The notes under the pieces: model-generated
Seen by the model: only the letters and a program-made list of their open reading frames with translations
What the model was told of the DNA's origin: nothing
Database searches by the model: none
Made by a program: the position numbers and the translations under genes
Source: Saprospiraceae bacterium
GTDB lineage: Bacteria; Bacteroidota; Bacteroidia; Chitinophagales; Saprospiraceae
Assembly: GCA_020436865.1 (NCBI GenBank)
Contig: JAGQXA010000630.1
Coordinates: forward strand, 1 to 7,082
Length of the DNA stretch: 7,082 nucleotides
Direction of reading: 5' to 3'
Shown here: positions 6,036 to 7,082 of the stretch, in pieces
How the letters are laid out: each line of letters opens with the position of its first letter
How positions within the stretch are numbered: the stretch's first letter is position 1

Positions 6036-7082
6036 ATGCCTAAGAACTTTCCTTTCTACAAGCAACACGATGCCATGGACTGTGGCGCCGCTTGCCTGCG
6101 CATGGTCGCCAGGCATCACGGGCGTTATTATTCCCTGGAATTCCTGCGCAACCTGACGCATCAACGAAAGGAAGGCGTTTCCCTGCTGGAGATCAGCGAT
6201 GCCGCCGAACACATCGGCCTGCGCACTCTGGCTGCCAAGATCTCCTTCGAACGGCTGCTCAACGACGTGCCCTTGCCCTGTATCGCACATTGGCGGCAAG
6301 ATCACTACGTAGTGGTCTATGCGGTGTCGGCCAAGTTCGTGTGGGTGGCCGATCCGGCTATCGGTAACATGAAACTGACGAAGGAAGAGTTTCTCGAAGG
6401 CTGGGAAAGCGTGCACGAAGACGGCGAGAACCGCGGCGTGGTGATGGTCCTGGAAACGACCCCCGATTTCTACCAGAAAGACGGCGTCAGCACCGACAAG
6501 GGCGGGTTCCGGTACGTGTACCAGTATCTGACGCGCCACCGCAACCTGGTCGCCCAATTAGTGCTCGGGCTCGCCGTCACCGTGATCCTGCAATTGCTTT
6601 TCCCCTTTCTCATACAGGCCATGGTCGACGAGGGGGTCAACAGCCAGGATTTCGACTTCGTGCTGCTCATTCTGCTGGCCTGGTCGGTGCTCTTCCTCAG
6701 CCAGATGCTGGTCGAGCACCTGCGAAGCTGGATCCTGTTGCACCTGGGCGTACGGGCCAACATCAACCTCATTTCCGACTTTTTGATCAAGATCGTCCGG
6801 CTGCCGATCCGCTTTTTCGATCAGAAAATGACGACCGATCTGCTGAAGCGCATCTACGATAACGAGCGGGTGGAGCGACTGTTGACCACCTCCAGCCTCG
6901 TTACGGTCTTTTCCTCGATCAGCATCCTGCTGATGGGATTGGTGTTGCTGTATTTCGACCTGACGATCTTCCTCATCTTCCTGGCAGGTACCATGCTGCA
7001 CCTGATGTGGGTCCTGCGTTTCATGGAGGTGCGTAAAGAACTAGATTACAAGCGCTTCGATCAGGCGGCCGAAAACCAGGGA
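6036..7082 (+). CDS. Peptidase-containing ABC transporter (C39 peptidase + membrane domain), N-terminal part
   Basis: The ATG at 6036 opens a frame that runs off the right edge; 349 residues are visible. Residues 1-140 are a C39 cysteine peptidase of the bacteriocin-processing type: FYKQHDAMDCGAACLRMV places Gln10 (oxyanion) and Cys16 (nucleophile), DHYVVVY gives His90, and VADPAIG gives Asp106, so the catalytic set is complete. Residues from about 160 start the ABC exporter membrane domain, with hydrophobic segments near 171-195, 207-227, 287-307 and 308-328 and a coupling-helix-like stretch LPIRFFDQKMTTDLLKRI (256-273). The rest of the membrane domain and the ATP-binding domain should follow outside the window; family members are about 700 residues. 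Such proteins cleave leader peptides, usually after a double glycine, and export the product. No substrate peptide is visible here. The peptidase call is strong; the cargo is unknown. Confidence 0.93.
   Translation, partial: MPKNFPFYKQHDAMDCGAACLRMVARHHGRYYSLEFLRNLTHQRKEGVSLLEISDAAEHIGLRTLAAKISFERLLNDVPLPCIAHWRQDHYVVVYAVSAKFVWVADPAIGNMKLTKEEFLEGWESVHEDGENRGVVMVLETTPDFYQKDGVSTDKGGFRYVYQYLTRHRNLVAQLVLGLAVTVILQLLFPFLIQAMVDEGVNSQDFDFVLLILLAWSVLFLSQMLVEHLRSWILLHLGVRANINLISDFLIKIVRLPIRFFDQKMTTDLLKRIYDNERVERLLTTSSLVTVFSSISILLMGLVLLYFDLTIFLIFLAGTMLHLMWVLRFMEVRKELDYKRFDQAAENQG

Overview
The window looks like chromosomal DNA from a fairly GC-rich member of the Bacteroidota; a Saprospiria/Lewinella-type lineage is my guess, not a proof. 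The reasons are a TlpA-family lipoprotein and a small Tudor/CarD-like protein of kinds I associate with that phylum, start codons without clear Shine-Dalgarno sequences, and candidate promoters of the TTG-N20-TAnnTTTG type rather than -35/-10. I see no IS element, tRNA, rRNA, CRISPR array or phage gene. Coding density is high, and no gene-free stretch reaches 300 bases.

Layout. Positions 1-3605 hold four minus-strand genes. In transcription order they are fmt (methionyl-tRNA formyltransferase), a DAACS-family glutamate/aspartate-type symporter 17 bases later, a 175-residue Tudor/CarD-like protein 10 bases after that, and, after 84 bases with a candidate promoter of its own, a thioredoxin-family (TlpA-like) lipoprotein cut by the left edge. 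The first three are packed like an operon. Position 3759 starts a divergent plus-strand gene, a monoacylglycerol-lipase-like alpha/beta hydrolase fused to a C-terminal SCP2 lipid-binding domain. It ends 14 bases from the convergent end of a minus-strand, membrane-anchored family 2 glycosyltransferase that appears to lack the usual DxD motif. A 118-base divergent intergenic region with a GC-rich hairpin separates this from a plus-strand peptidase-containing ABC transporter (C39 domain plus membrane domain), cut by the right edge.

How they fit together. fmt is housekeeping (initiator tRNA formylation). The symporter and the Tudor/CarD-like protein probably share its transcript, with no obvious functional link. 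The lipase-SCP2 fusion and the degenerate glycosyltransferase both point to lipid or envelope chemistry but are convergent, so they are not co-transcribed. The C39 ABC transporter suggests leader-peptide cleavage and export of a peptide encoded beyond the right edge. The most unusual observations are the lipase-SCP2 fusion and the glycosyltransferase with a substituted catalytic motif. I do not see a complete new multi-gene system inside the window.
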